Below, one piece after another: positions 52,306 through 61,083 of a stretch of 64,000 bases of DNA. The notes under the pieces are model-generated. The model was not told where the DNA came from and did not search any database. It saw only the letters and a program-made list of their open reading frames with translations. Position numbers and translations under genes: made by a program. The stretch is from UMGS1783 sp900555065 (GTDB lineage: Bacteria > Bacillota > Clostridia > Oscillospirales > UMGS1783): assembly GCA_937991645.1 (NCBI GenBank), contig CALKPL010000001.1, positions 9,008 through 73,007 on the forward strand. Direction: 5' to 3'. Numbering within the stretch: position 1 is the first letter of the stretch; every line of letters starts with the position of its first letter.

Positions 52306-54123
52306 CTACGTCCCGACCAGTTCAGGAATCTCGCGCATCAGGCTGTACAGCTCCCAGAGCATGCCGAGCGCTTCGCGGTCCGCCCGCGTCGCCGAACGGT
52401 AGTCCGCCCAGCCGGGGCTGTCATAGCAAAAACGGATATAGAGCGGTTCGGCGTTTTCCGTAATGCGCCGGACAAAATAAGTAAGATCGGTCGGCACGCC
52501 GGATATATCCGACACGCCGCTGTTAGACTGCACGGCCCGGAAATACTGGTACGACACGCCCGCCGCCACGCGGCTTCTCTGGTATTCTGATCCGTTTATT
52601 CTGGTTGAAAACTGGCCTTCGGCGCTCTCGTAATGCCCTGTCGAACTGGCGCGGAGCTCTACTGAATTCACAAGGTTTACCTCTCTGAAATCAACACGGT
52701 CGTTGACTTCACGGCTGAACAGGATTGTGAAATAAGCGGTTTCACCCGAAATGAGGATCTGCGGCTCCACGCCGTAGTGGTCCAGCCGTCCGAGCGAATG
52801 GCCCGGGGCCAGAATCACACGGTCGAAGTCCGAATAGCCCGGCATGTCCTTCGTCTCAATGACTTCGCACTGGGCGTAGAGGTCTTTAAAACACACCCGT
52901 TTATTCTCCAGTTCCAGTACCCTGGCCTCTTTCAGGCCTTCCTGCGCACTGTCCAGCGCGGCCTGGACGGCGCCGTCCGCGTCGTAAGCCAGGCCCGTAC
53001 GGTAAAGTTGTATCGCCTTTGTCCACTCGCCCGCCGCCTCCAGCGCTGCGCCGCGCACGAGCAAATCCTCGCTGATCAACTGCCGCGCCTCAGCCAGCGC
53101 GGCCGTAACGCGGCCGTCTGTCTCATATTCCACGCTGAGTTCGTACAGGTCGGCCGCCTCCGTCCAGTTCCCGGCCGCCATCAGCGCTGCGCCGCGCGCC
53201 AGCGCGGCCTCGGCCAGGCGCGCGCCGATCCGGGCGCTGACCGCAGAAAGGTCTGCTTCCGGGTAGTAGGAGGTGCGCATATCCAGAATGTCAAGCGCGC
53301 GTTCAAAATCGCCCGCTTCCATGAGTTGATTCGCTTCGTCCGCGGCCTGATCCAGATATTCGGGTTCCAGATCCGTAACCAGGTCGCGTACGGCGGCGGC
53401 GAGATGCGTATTTTCCGATGCGCGGACAGTGGAGAGCCAGGCGACGCAGTCGAGCACATACCCGTTCTTAAGCGCGGTGAATCCGCCGGAAAGGGCATCG
53501 TCGTTTTCCGCAACTGACGGGGAAATCAGCCAGACCTCCCTGCCCTGTTCATAGGCTTCCAGCAGCGCGCCGGCGTCCTGATCGCCGCGTGCAACTGACG
53601 CCGCCTGTTCATACAGCGCCCGTTCCACAAGCGCCGCCGCGGCCGAAACGCCCTGCGCGTCGGTCCGTATGTCATGCTCGTACAGCGAGAGCGCCGCGGC
53701 GTACTCTCCCGCATCCAGCGCGCCGGCAAACCCGGCGAGCGCCTCTTCCATTTCGCGGTCGCCGCACTCGTACACTGCGGACAAAACCGCGGACTGCGGC
53801 GCGGGCACGGACGCTGAATCGCTTGCCGACGCGGGCTTGGACGCCGCGCGGCCGAGCGCAAGCCACAGGCCCGCGCACACGAGCAGAATGAGGACGCCTG
53901 CCCCGGCCCAAACGCCGCGGCGACGGGACGGCGGCGCAGACTGCCGCGGGCGGAGCGCGCCGGTTTCCGTCGGGTCGAACTGTTCTGCAGCGTCGGGCGC
54001 GGCATTCGATTGCAGCGAAGGCGGCGCGCCTACGTCCGACAGAGCCGGACCGTCAACGTCCCGCCGCGTATCCCCGGCCGAGTCCGGCGGCAGACATGGC
54101 CGCCTGCGTTTGCGTTTGTCCAC
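52306..54123 (-). CDS. Membrane-anchored TPR-like protein (paralogue A)
   Basis: 605 aa, no named family recognised. Pro/Arg-rich cytoplasmic tail (1-70), one TM helix (GVWAGAGVLILLVCAGLWLALG), then a helical region (about 115-380) with two clear TPR-like units (RGAALMAAGNWTEAADLYEL and RGAALEAAGEWTKAIQLYRT) and a C-terminal beta-rich domain (about 430-605) ending REALGMLWELYSLMREIPEL. GTG start after GGGAG. Last gene of an operon whose other two members share its N-terminal and C-terminal patterns. Probably an extracytoplasmic protein; function unknown. Confidence 0.7.
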   Translation of the reverse strand: MDKRKRRRPCLPPDSAGDTRRDVDGPALSDVGAPPSLQSNAAPDAAEQFDPTETGALRPRQSAPPSRRRGVWAGAGVLILLVCAGLWLALGRAASKPASASDSASVPAPQSAVLSAVYECGDREMEEALAGFAGALDAGEYAAALSLYEHDIRTDAQGVSAAAALVERALYEQAASVARGDQDAGALLEAYEQGREVWLISPSVAENDDALSGGFTALKNGYVLDCVAWLSTVRASENTHLAAAVRDLVTDLEPEYLDQAADEANQLMEAGDFERALDILDMRTSYYPEADLSAVSARIGARLAEAALARGAALMAAGNWTEAADLYELSVEYETDGRVTAALAEARQLISEDLLVRGAALEAAGEWTKAIQLYRTGLAYDADGAVQAALDSAQEGLKEARVLELENKRVCFKDLYAQCEVIETKDMPGYSDFDRVILAPGHSLGRLDHYGVEPQILISGETAYFTILFSREVNDRVDFREVNLVNSVELRASSTGHYESAEGQFSTRINGSEYQRSRVAAGVSYQYFRAVQSNSGVSDISGVPTDLTYFVRRITENAEPLYIRFCYDSPGWADYRSATRADREALGMLWELYSLMREIPELVGT

Positions 54124-54127
54124 ACTC

Positions 54128-55207
54128 TCAGCTCCCCTCTATGCGCGGGACTTCCCACAGCGTATTCCTGTACGCGTTCAACGCGGATAAAAGCGCTTTG
54201 TCTCCGGTCAGCCGCCGATATATATCGTAAAAATCGAGTACCGCCTGCCGTTCCCATAAAGAAGCCGTATGCGAAAGTGTTTCGCCGCCGGCACTGCTGG
54301 AAAAGCGGATGATGAGCGGCGAACCCGCGCGGATCGCCTCCATCATGTCCCCGCAGGGCAGGTCGGGCCGGTCCCCGTACTCCCGGTATATATCCATTGG
54401 GTGCTGGAACTGGACCCAGCCGTACAGGGTCTCGTCCTGCGCCGTTGTCTGTTTCTCATACCAGGAGATGGCGAACTGCTGCTCCGTAGCGTCCGTAACA
54501 AACGTGATCCGGTCCATTTCGTCCGCGGCGAACGCCGGGCAGCCGACGTTGAACCGCAGCTGTATCGCGCCGTTATTGTTCAGATTATTTACCACAATCT
54601 CCGGAAAGATCGCCCGCTGCGCAGACAGGTTGGGCGGCGTGTTCTCATAGCCGTAGGGAATCAGCAGCAGGTCGGGGTCGGAAATTTCTTCCTGCAGCGG
54701 GATTCGGGCGACGCCGATCACACCCGTATCGACCGGCACATCGGCTTGGTCAGGCGTATACGCGGGATCGGAAAAACGTTGCTGTACGGAGGCGAAGCTT
54801 TCGCTGCCGAGCACGTAACCGCCAAGCAGGGCGAGCGTATTGTCCACCTTTTCCTGAGAGGCAACGCCGGCGCGCTGCTCTTTGAGCAGCTCGTCAAGGT
54901 ATGCACTGAGCGCCGCGTCAAACACGGGCCGGGCTGAAGCGTCGCCGCGGATTTCGCCGTTGTACAGGGCGTAAGCCTGCGCGTAGTCTTCCGTGGATAA
55001 AAACGCGATCATCCGGCGTACGCGCTGCGCGGCGGCGACGGCGGATGCGCCCGCGGAAAGGGCGGAGCCGCCGGGATCGGCAGCGGGATAGCTGCACAGC
55101 ATCGCCGCGAACACCGCCGCCGCTGCCGCAAGGGCGGCCAGCGCCAATGCCAGCCGCAAGCCGCGCCGCTTTGTTGGGACAGAGAGAGCCTTTTCTTTTC
55201 TGTTCAT
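54128..55207 (-). CDS. Membrane-anchored protein (paralogue B)
   Basis: 359 aa, unrecognised. N-terminal TM helix (LRLALALAALAAAAAVFAAM), then AQRVRRMIAFLSTEDYAQAY, ALYNGEIRGDASARPVFDAA, and a C-terminal domain with NNGAIQLRFNVGCPAF and SLWERQAVLDFYDIYRRL. The 'ALY..EIRGDA' block and the ending match paralogues A and C. ATG overlaps the stop of C (ATGA); the downstream gene starts 4 nt after its stop. Confidence 0.65.
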   Translation of the reverse strand: MNRKEKALSVPTKRRGLRLALALAALAAAAAVFAAMLCSYPAADPGGSALSAGASAVAAAQRVRRMIAFLSTEDYAQAYALYNGEIRGDASARPVFDAALSAYLDELLKEQRAGVASQEKVDNTLALLGGYVLGSESFASVQQRFSDPAYTPDQADVPVDTGVIGVARIPLQEEISDPDLLLIPYGYENTPPNLSAQRAIFPEIVVNNLNNNGAIQLRFNVGCPAFAADEMDRITFVTDATEQQFAISWYEKQTTAQDETLYGWVQFQHPMDIYREYGDRPDLPCGDMMEAIRAGSPLIIRFSSSAGGETLSHTASLWERQAVLDFYDIYRRLTGDKALLSALNAYRNTLWEVPRIEGS

Positions 55208-56343
55208 GTTTTGTCACCAACATTCAGCTCAAAATCTGCAATCCACTGTTCGTCATGCACCCTGTACAGACTGCCGAGCATGCCGGGCGTATCCCGGATC
55301 TCCTTATAAAGGGACCAGAGCGAAGCGACCGCCTCCCGCTCCTCCTGTGTGAGCGGGCAGACCGTCTCCCGGCCGCCGCCGCTGAACACGAGCGCGCCGT
55401 CCGGCGCGGCGAGGCATGCGGCCCACGGCGCAAGGTCGGTACGTACGACACCCGCTTCGTCGGGAAGATTGAAAATCGTTGCGTCCGGCTCCTGGTGCAT
55501 AAGTTCCATCCAGCCCACGTCCCGCGCGCCGAAACGCGTAATGGTCCGGTGTCCTTCGTTTGCGCTCACCGAGTCGGACCCGGTTTCGCTGCGGCAGGCA
55601 ATGACGTCCAATCCGTAATCCGTAAACGCAGCGTCGCCGACCTGCAGCCGGAACTGAACGTCCGGCTGTTGTTCATCCCACACGATCCGCAGCGAAGGCG
55701 TGGCATGGCGGCCCTCATCAAGTACGGGTGGAACACCCTGGACATATATAAGAGAACTGTAAAAATACTCGTCCGGATATGGAAAGTATGTATTTTCCAT
55801 CTGAAACTGCGTATGCAGGCGCTCGTAAACCTCGGCTGCAGCCGTCTCACCGGACGGCTTTGCAGCGGCGGAACGTATCCAGTCCGAAAGAAAAACGCGT
55901 ATGTTTTCGTCCTTGACAAAGGGCAGCATGTTTTCAATATGTTCAATGGCCGTCGTACGCGGATAGTTTTCCGAGCGAACCTTTTCCACAATGCTGTCAT
56001 ACGCTGCGCACAGCGCTTCGTCAACCCGTTTCTCCTGCGCGGCGTTGCCGCGTACGGATCGCTCGTAGAGGATTTCCGCTCCCTGCAGATCCCCATCGCG
56101 CAGCAGCGCGCAAAGCTGGTCCGCCGGGTTCTCTACAAGCTCCGCAACAATCCCGCCGCCGGAAACTGCGTTCGGGATTTCCTGTCCGGTTCTGTCCGTT
56201 TCCAGATACCACAGCAAAAACGCGACGGCGGCAAGGACGGCCAGCAGCGTGACAATGCACGCCAGAATCAGCCTTCTGTGCTTTCGCCGATAGTCCGGAC
56301 GGTCGGCGTTTTCCCGTCCGTTTTTCTTATGCTTGCGCGCCAT
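55204..56343 (-). CDS. Membrane-anchored protein (paralogue C)
   Basis: 379 aa, unrecognised. Basic N-terminus (MARKHKKNGRENADRPDYRR), TM helix (LILACIVTLLAVLAAVAFLL), helical region with AEILYERSVRGNAAQEKRVD, and a C-terminal domain with PDVQFRLQVGDAAF and LTQEEREAVASLWSLYKEIR. First gene of the operon, after AAAGGAGG; preceded by a terminator-bearing structured RNA. Confidence 0.65.
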   Translation of the reverse strand: MARKHKKNGRENADRPDYRRKHRRLILACIVTLLAVLAAVAFLLWYLETDRTGQEIPNAVSGGGIVAELVENPADQLCALLRDGDLQGAEILYERSVRGNAAQEKRVDEALCAAYDSIVEKVRSENYPRTTAIEHIENMLPFVKDENIRVFLSDWIRSAAAKPSGETAAAEVYERLHTQFQMENTYFPYPDEYFYSSLIYVQGVPPVLDEGRHATPSLRIVWDEQQPDVQFRLQVGDAAFTDYGLDVIACRSETGSDSVSANEGHRTITRFGARDVGWMELMHQEPDATIFNLPDEAGVVRTDLAPWAACLAAPDGALVFSGGGRETVCPLTQEEREAVASLWSLYKEIRDTPGMLGSLYRVHDEQWIADFELNVGDKT

Positions 56344-56364
56344 CGCGCCCGCCCTCCTTTCCTG

Positions 56365-56400
56365 AAAAACAGCTATGCCCGGCAGACCGCCGGGCATAGC
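56365..56400 (-). terminator. Terminator/attenuator before the three-gene operon
   Basis: Perfect 12-bp stem (56372-56383 with 56389-56400) followed on the minus strand by TGTTTTTC, only 22 nt before the first gene's start. As the promoter lies further upstream, it would either stop an independent RNA or attenuate the operon. Confidence 0.8.
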
Positions 56401-56620
56401 GAAGAAATATGGACCGGCATACCTGCCGGCTACCGTGCCGAGAGGAGCAGTCAAACGCCACGCGCGAATCTCACCGGAAACCTGTTACCCACATCACAGG
56501 ACACCTGCAAAATATCATCACCCACCAAATGCCGCGCCTGGTCAGTTCGGCTGCTCCTCTCGGCACAGTCCCCGCACAAAGCCGCCAGGGCCGTGTGCGC
56601 CTGCCAAAGCGTTGTCTGCG
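56401..56620 (-). ncRNA. Structured leader or independent RNA, about 220-250 nt
   Basis: Transcribed on the minus strand from the promoter at 56626-56655 to the terminator at 56365-56400. GTGCCGAGAGGAGCAG (56435-56450) and its exact complement (56551-56566) form a 16-bp long-range stem closing a 100-nt loop with an inner CCTGT..ACAGG hairpin. A GCACAC..TTTGTGC hairpin precedes it. No reading frame of note. It does not show cobalamin, lysine, SAM, c-di-GMP, glmS or SRP signatures that I can recognise. Confidence 0.65.
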
Positions 56621-56625
56621 CTTAT

Positions 56626-56655
56626 AGTATATAAAAAGAAAAACCGAAATGTCAA
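56626..56655 (-). promoter_or_regulatory. Promoter of the leader RNA / three-gene operon
   Basis: Minus strand: TTGACA (56655-56650), 18-bp spacer, TATACT (56631-56626). Confidence 0.7.
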
Positions 56656-56686
56656 CTAAATAACAATAACATTTGTTTGCATTTTG

Positions 56687-56753
56687 GTTACATTTTGCAA
56701 TTTAATGTAATATACGTTACAATATAGTATCACAATCGTTACAATTCATTACA
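56687..56753. repeat. Repeated TTACA motifs upstream of the promoter
   Basis: GTTACA at 56687-56692, TGTAA at 56706-56710, and CGTTACAAT twice at 56715-56723 and 56737-56745 (22 bp apart, two helical turns), then ATTACA. This AT-rich block sits just upstream of the -35 box and could bind a regulator. Confidence 0.45.
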
Positions 56754-56755
56754 AA

Positions 56756-56785
56756 AAGGCGCCGGCTGTAGCCGGCGCCTTTTTT
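56756..56785. terminator. Terminator of the ABC exporter operon
   Basis: Stem GGCGCCGGC / GCCGGCGCC with TGTA loop, flanked by A5 and T6, so active on both strands. The 240 nt between it and the ABC gene hold no supported gene. Confidence 0.75.
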
Positions 56786-57023
56786 CACGCCATTGATTTG
56801 TGCTGCCCCGCGCGCCGCCATCAACCCGCTCCCGACGTGCCGACTGAACGCCATACCGGACGTTGCGGGGGGCCTTTTTGACGAAAAACGCGGTGGGATT
56901 GACAAGGGGCACTTTGCGCGCTGGGCGGGACGTCGCCTGGGCCCTTCGCGGATGGCGGGCGGTTCGACCGCGCCGGCCGCACGGGTGCGCGCCGGAAACC
57001 TCGGATTTTGATTGGTATCTACA

Positions 57024-58772
57024 TCAGAGGGCGCTTGTGTCAAACTGGCTGTTATAGAGCTGTCGGTAAAACCCGTCCGTGGCCATCAGCTGTTCGTGCG
57101 TGCCGCGCTCAATAATCCGGCCGTCGCGCATGACGAGAATGCAGTCCGCGCTGCGGATGGTGGACAGGCGATGGGCCACTATAAAGCTGGTGCGGCCCTC
57201 CATCATGGCGGCAAAGGCCTTTTGGACGCGAACCTCGGTGCGGGTGTCGATTGAGCTCGTCGCTTCGTCCAGAATGAGCATGGGCGGTCGGGTAAGCATG
57301 ACGCGCGCGATGCAAAGCAGCTGTTTCTGGCCCTGCGAGATATTTCCGTCGCTCTCGCCGATGCGGGTGTCGTAGCCCTGCGGCAGGCGCTTGATAAAGC
57401 CGTGGGCATACGCGGCTTTGGCAGCCGCCACAATCTCATCCATGGTCGCGTCTTCGCGTCCGTAAGCGATATTGTCGCGGATGCTGCCCGAGAAAAGCCA
57501 GCTGTCCTGCAGCACCATGCCGTAGTGGACGCGCAGGGATTTTCGCTGCAGCCGGTCGATCGGCACGCCGTCCACCCGGATTTCGCCGCCGTCTACGTCG
57601 TAAAAACGCATGAGCAGATTGATCAGCGTCGTCTTACCGCAGCCGGTCGGGCCGACGATGGCGATCCGCTGGCCCGGCTCCACGCGAAAGCTCATATGCT
57701 CGATCAGCTTCTCATCTTTTCGATAGGAAAAGGACACGTCGTCAAGTTCTACACGGCCGGCGCAGGTTTCAAGCGCTTTGGCGTCCGGCGCGTCGGGCGG
57801 CTCGGGCTCCACGTCGAGCAGTTCAAACACGCGCCGCGCGCCCGCAATGGCGGACTGCAGTTCGGCGACGACGCCCGAAATCTCGTTAAAGGGCTTCGTA
57901 TACTGGTTTGCATAAACGAGAAAGGCTGACAGACCGCCTACGGACAATCCGCCCGCAATAACGCGCAGCGCGCCGAAGATACCGACCGCCGCGTAGACCA
58001 GGCCGTTGACAAACCGGGTGCAGGGGTTGACCATAGCCGAGAAAAACTGTGCGCGCAGGCCCACTTTGTTCAGATGCTCGTTGACCTCGTCGAACCGCGC
58101 CTGGGCGCGTTGCTCGTATCCGAAGGCCTTTACGACCGGCTGGTTGCCGAGGATCTCTTCAATCAATCCCCCGAGCCGGCCGCGAATGGTCGACTGCTCG
58201 CGGAAGGTACGGGATACGCCGCGGGCGATAAATCCCGACACGAACAGGCTGACGGGCGTTATCACAACCACGACCGCGGTAATGGCGGGGCTGAGCGAGA
58301 GCATGAATCCAATGGTTCCAAACACGGTTACAACGCCGGTGAACAGCTGTGAAAAGCCCTGCAGCAGGCCGTCGGATATCATGTCCACATCGGTCACGAT
58401 CCGGCTCATCAGGTCGCCGCGCGCAGCGCCGTCGATATAGGACAGCGGAATTTGCTCGAGCTTGCCGAAAGCAGCCTCACGGATGTCGCGCACCGTATTG
58501 CCCGTCACGATATTGGTGCACAGGGACATAAGCCACTGGAAGCCGGCCGAAAGCAGGATTACGACGGCGAACTGGATAAGTATTTTCAATATCACAGGGA
58601 AGTCCACGTTTCCCGGACCGATGATAAAGTCAATGGCCCGGCCGCTGAGTACCGGCGCATACAGGGTCAGCAGCACCTGCAGTACGGCGAATACGACCGC
58701 CAGCGCCAAATAGAGACCGTAGGGCCTTGTATAGGTGAGCATGCGCGCAAGCACGCCTTTTTTCATATTCAT
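57024..58772 (-). CDS. ABC exporter half-transporter (TMD-NBD), consensus subunit
   Basis: 582 aa: six TM helices (about 1-320) fused to an ATPase domain. Walker A GPTGCGKTTLINLL, Q-loop VLQDSWLFSGSIRDNIAYG, signature NISQGQKQLLCIA, Walker B PMLILDEATSSIDTRTEV with the catalytic Glu, and H-loop FIVAHRLSTIRSAD. Forms a heterodimer with the product of the upstream gene, overlapping it by 4 bp. Exports drugs, lipids or peptides in related pairs; substrate unknown. Confidence 0.93.
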   Translation of the reverse strand: MNMKKGVLARMLTYTRPYGLYLALAVVFAVLQVLLTLYAPVLSGRAIDFIIGPGNVDFPVILKILIQFAVVILLSAGFQWLMSLCTNIVTGNTVRDIREAAFGKLEQIPLSYIDGAARGDLMSRIVTDVDMISDGLLQGFSQLFTGVVTVFGTIGFMLSLSPAITAVVVVITPVSLFVSGFIARGVSRTFREQSTIRGRLGGLIEEILGNQPVVKAFGYEQRAQARFDEVNEHLNKVGLRAQFFSAMVNPCTRFVNGLVYAAVGIFGALRVIAGGLSVGGLSAFLVYANQYTKPFNEISGVVAELQSAIAGARRVFELLDVEPEPPDAPDAKALETCAGRVELDDVSFSYRKDEKLIEHMSFRVEPGQRIAIVGPTGCGKTTLINLLMRFYDVDGGEIRVDGVPIDRLQRKSLRVHYGMVLQDSWLFSGSIRDNIAYGREDATMDEIVAAAKAAYAHGFIKRLPQGYDTRIGESDGNISQGQKQLLCIARVMLTRPPMLILDEATSSIDTRTEVRVQKAFAAMMEGRTSFIVAHRLSTIRSADCILVMRDGRIIERGTHEQLMATDGFYRQLYNSQFDTSAL

Positions 58773-60502
58773 GCGCCCGCCTCCTCCGTCTCCAGCTGCG
58801 TCTGGCAGATCTCCCGGTAGGCAGGGCAGGTCGCGTACAGCGTGTCATGATCGCCGAGGCCGCATACGGCGCCGTCGTCGAGTACAAGGATCTGGTCCGC
58901 GCCGCGGATGGTGTGCAGACGCTGCGAAATGAGAATAGTCGCGCCCCTGCCGCGCCGTTCGCGCAGCGCGCGGCGCAGCGCGGCTTCCGTGGCGAAATCC
59001 AGGGCGCTTGCACTGTCGTCCAGAATCAAAATTTCCGGGTCGCCCACAAGGGCGCGGGCAATGGTCAGGCGCTGGCGCTGGCCGCCTGAGAAGTTCAGGC
59101 CGCCCTGCTCCACCTGCGTGTCCAGCCCGTCGCGCAGGCGGGATACGAACTCCGACGCCTGCGCCATATCCAGCGCCGCCCAGATCTGTTCGTCGGTCGC
59201 ATCGGGGACGCGCCATTTCAGGTTGTCGCGCAGCGTACCGGAAAAGAGGACGGCGCGCTGCGGCACATACCCGATCCGGCCGCGCAGCTGTTTTTGCGGA
59301 TAGTCGCGCACGTCTACGCCGTCTACACGGACGCAGCCCGAGGTCACGTCGTAAAAACGCAACAGCAGAGCGACAAGCGTGGATTTACCGGAACCCGTCG
59401 GGCCGATAATGCCGAAGGTCTCGCCCGGCGCGATGCGAAAATCCAGTCCGGCCAGGGCCGTCTCCGACGTGCCGGGATAGGCGAAGCTCACCTGCTCAAA
59501 CGCCACCGCAGGCGCGCCGGACTGCGGCGCGGGGGTCGGCGACTGCGGGTCCGTAACGGAGCTCTGCAGTTCAAATATTTCATTGACACGCGCGGCGGAA
59601 GCCGAAGCGCGCGTAAATATTACGACAAGGTTGGCTACAACGACCATGGCCAGCATGATCTGCATCATATAGTTGACAAGGGCGATGATTTCACCCTGGC
59701 TCAGGCCGCCCGCGTCCACCTTAACCCCGCCGAACCAAATAATGGCCACGATCGCGAGATTTGCGATGACGGCGATGGCGGGATTGAGCAGGGCTGAGAT
59801 CTTGCCGACGGCGACCGTCGTGTCCCGGTATTCGTCGGCGGCGGCGTCAAACCGCCGTTTCTCCCGATCCCCTGCGCCAAAGGCGCGGATGACGCGCACG
59901 CCCGCCAGGTTCTCGCGCGTGATCAGCGACACCCGGTCGAGCTGCTTCTGCATCTTTTTATAATAGGGTACCGACCGAGACATGACAAGATAGAGCGCCA
60001 GCGCGATCAGGGGCATGGCGATTAAAAAGATCAGCGAGAGCTTCCAGTCGATCAGCATCGCCATCACCGTCGCGCCCACGGCGAGAAACGGCGCGCGGAC
60101 GACGAGCCGTATCAGCATGGCCACGGCGAGCTGGAGCTGGTTTACATCGCCCACCATGCGCGTGATCAGCGACGGGACCCCGACCCGGTCCAGCTCCGCA
60201 TGGGAAAGGCTGTTGATCTTTTGGAACAGGTCGCGGCGCAGGGCCGTCCCCACGCCCTGCGAGGCCACTGAGGCGAAGTACTGGCAGGTGAGGGAACTTG
60301 CCAGTCCCACCACGCCGAGCAGCACGATTACACCGCCCATGCGCAGGACATAGCCCCTGTCCCCCGCGGCGACGCCTACGTCGATAATCTGCGCCATGCA
60401 CAGCGGCACGATCAGCTCGAATACGGCTTCCAGCCACTTGAATATCGGGCCGAAGATCACCTGTTTTTTGTACAATTTCAAATAGCGGGCAAGCTTACGC
60501 AA
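58769..60502 (-). CDS. ABC exporter half-transporter (TMD-NBD), degenerate-site subunit
   Basis: 577 aa, six TM helices plus NBD: Walker A GPTGSGKSTLVALL, signature NFSGGQRQRLTIARA, Walker B EILILDDSASALDFATEA, switch TILISQRLHTIRGAD. The catalytic Glu after Walker B is Asp and the H-loop His is Gln (SQRL), so this NBD is the inactive-site partner common in heterodimeric exporters. Start taken as TTG at 60502 with GAAGGGAG 7 nt upstream, giving RKLARYLKLYKKQ as N-terminus. Confidence 0.92.
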   Translation of the reverse strand: MRKLARYLKLYKKQVIFGPIFKWLEAVFELIVPLCMAQIIDVGVAAGDRGYVLRMGGVIVLLGVVGLASSLTCQYFASVASQGVGTALRRDLFQKINSLSHAELDRVGVPSLITRMVGDVNQLQLAVAMLIRLVVRAPFLAVGATVMAMLIDWKLSLIFLIAMPLIALALYLVMSRSVPYYKKMQKQLDRVSLITRENLAGVRVIRAFGAGDREKRRFDAAADEYRDTTVAVGKISALLNPAIAVIANLAIVAIIWFGGVKVDAGGLSQGEIIALVNYMMQIMLAMVVVANLVVIFTRASASAARVNEIFELQSSVTDPQSPTPAPQSGAPAVAFEQVSFAYPGTSETALAGLDFRIAPGETFGIIGPTGSGKSTLVALLLRFYDVTSGCVRVDGVDVRDYPQKQLRGRIGYVPQRAVLFSGTLRDNLKWRVPDATDEQIWAALDMAQASEFVSRLRDGLDTQVEQGGLNFSGGQRQRLTIARALVGDPEILILDDSASALDFATEAALRRALRERRGRGATILISQRLHTIRGADQILVLDDGAVCGLGDHDTLYATCPAYREICQTQLETEEAGA

Positions 60503-60629
60503 GATGATACTCCCTTCTGCAGCATAATTATTTTTCTCTAGTATAGCACGGCAGCCGCCGCGCTGGAACAGATTCAGCGTCTGTATTTCTAAAACCGGGC
60601 AAAAGCCCGGTTTTAACAGGTGTGCCACC

Positions 60630-60860
60630 CGTAACGCCGGAAAGCGCAGGCGCGGGCGCAGGCGCGGACGCGAGGCGCAGAGGCGCAGACGCGCGGCGCG
60701 GGGCGCAGGGGCGCGGATGAGAAAAAGTCATGTATAGGTGCGGATATAGCAGCGCCGGCCGGGGCGCAGGCGCGGACGCGGGCGTAGACGCGGGTTCAGG
60801 CGCGGACGCGCGGCGCGAGGCGCGAGGCGCGGATACGTACACACGGGCACGGGAGCGCGG
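60630..60860. repeat. GC-rich low-complexity repeats
   Basis: Degenerate repeats built on GCGCAGGCGCGGACGCG and similar 6-12-bp units between the ABC operon and pncB, thinning out to about 61060. The frames open across it are Arg/Ala/Cys-rich and not genes. Related sequence ends the window at 63880-64000. Confidence 0.7.
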
Positions 60861-61083
60861 AGAAAATTGCGTTTCAAGCGGACGTTTGGCATGCAACACC
60901 GGTTCGGACACGAACAAATCATGGGCGCGGACGTCCGGCTCAGGCATACAAGCAAAGCGCGGGCGGATTACAAATGGCATAACGCGGACGTTCGGACGCG
61001 CGCGAAACACGCACACGTGCAAAGCGCAGGCGCGCCGGACAACGCACGGGCGCAAATACGCAGACGTACAAGCGGGGCATGGT

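Noticed and set aside
56435..56566. MITE with 16-bp terminal inverted repeats
   Set aside because: No flanking target duplication (CTACC against AGTCC); promoter and terminator around it favour an RNA stem.
55045..56634. 529-codon plus-strand frame
   Set aside because: Antisense to the three-paralogue operon and runs through a terminator and promoter.
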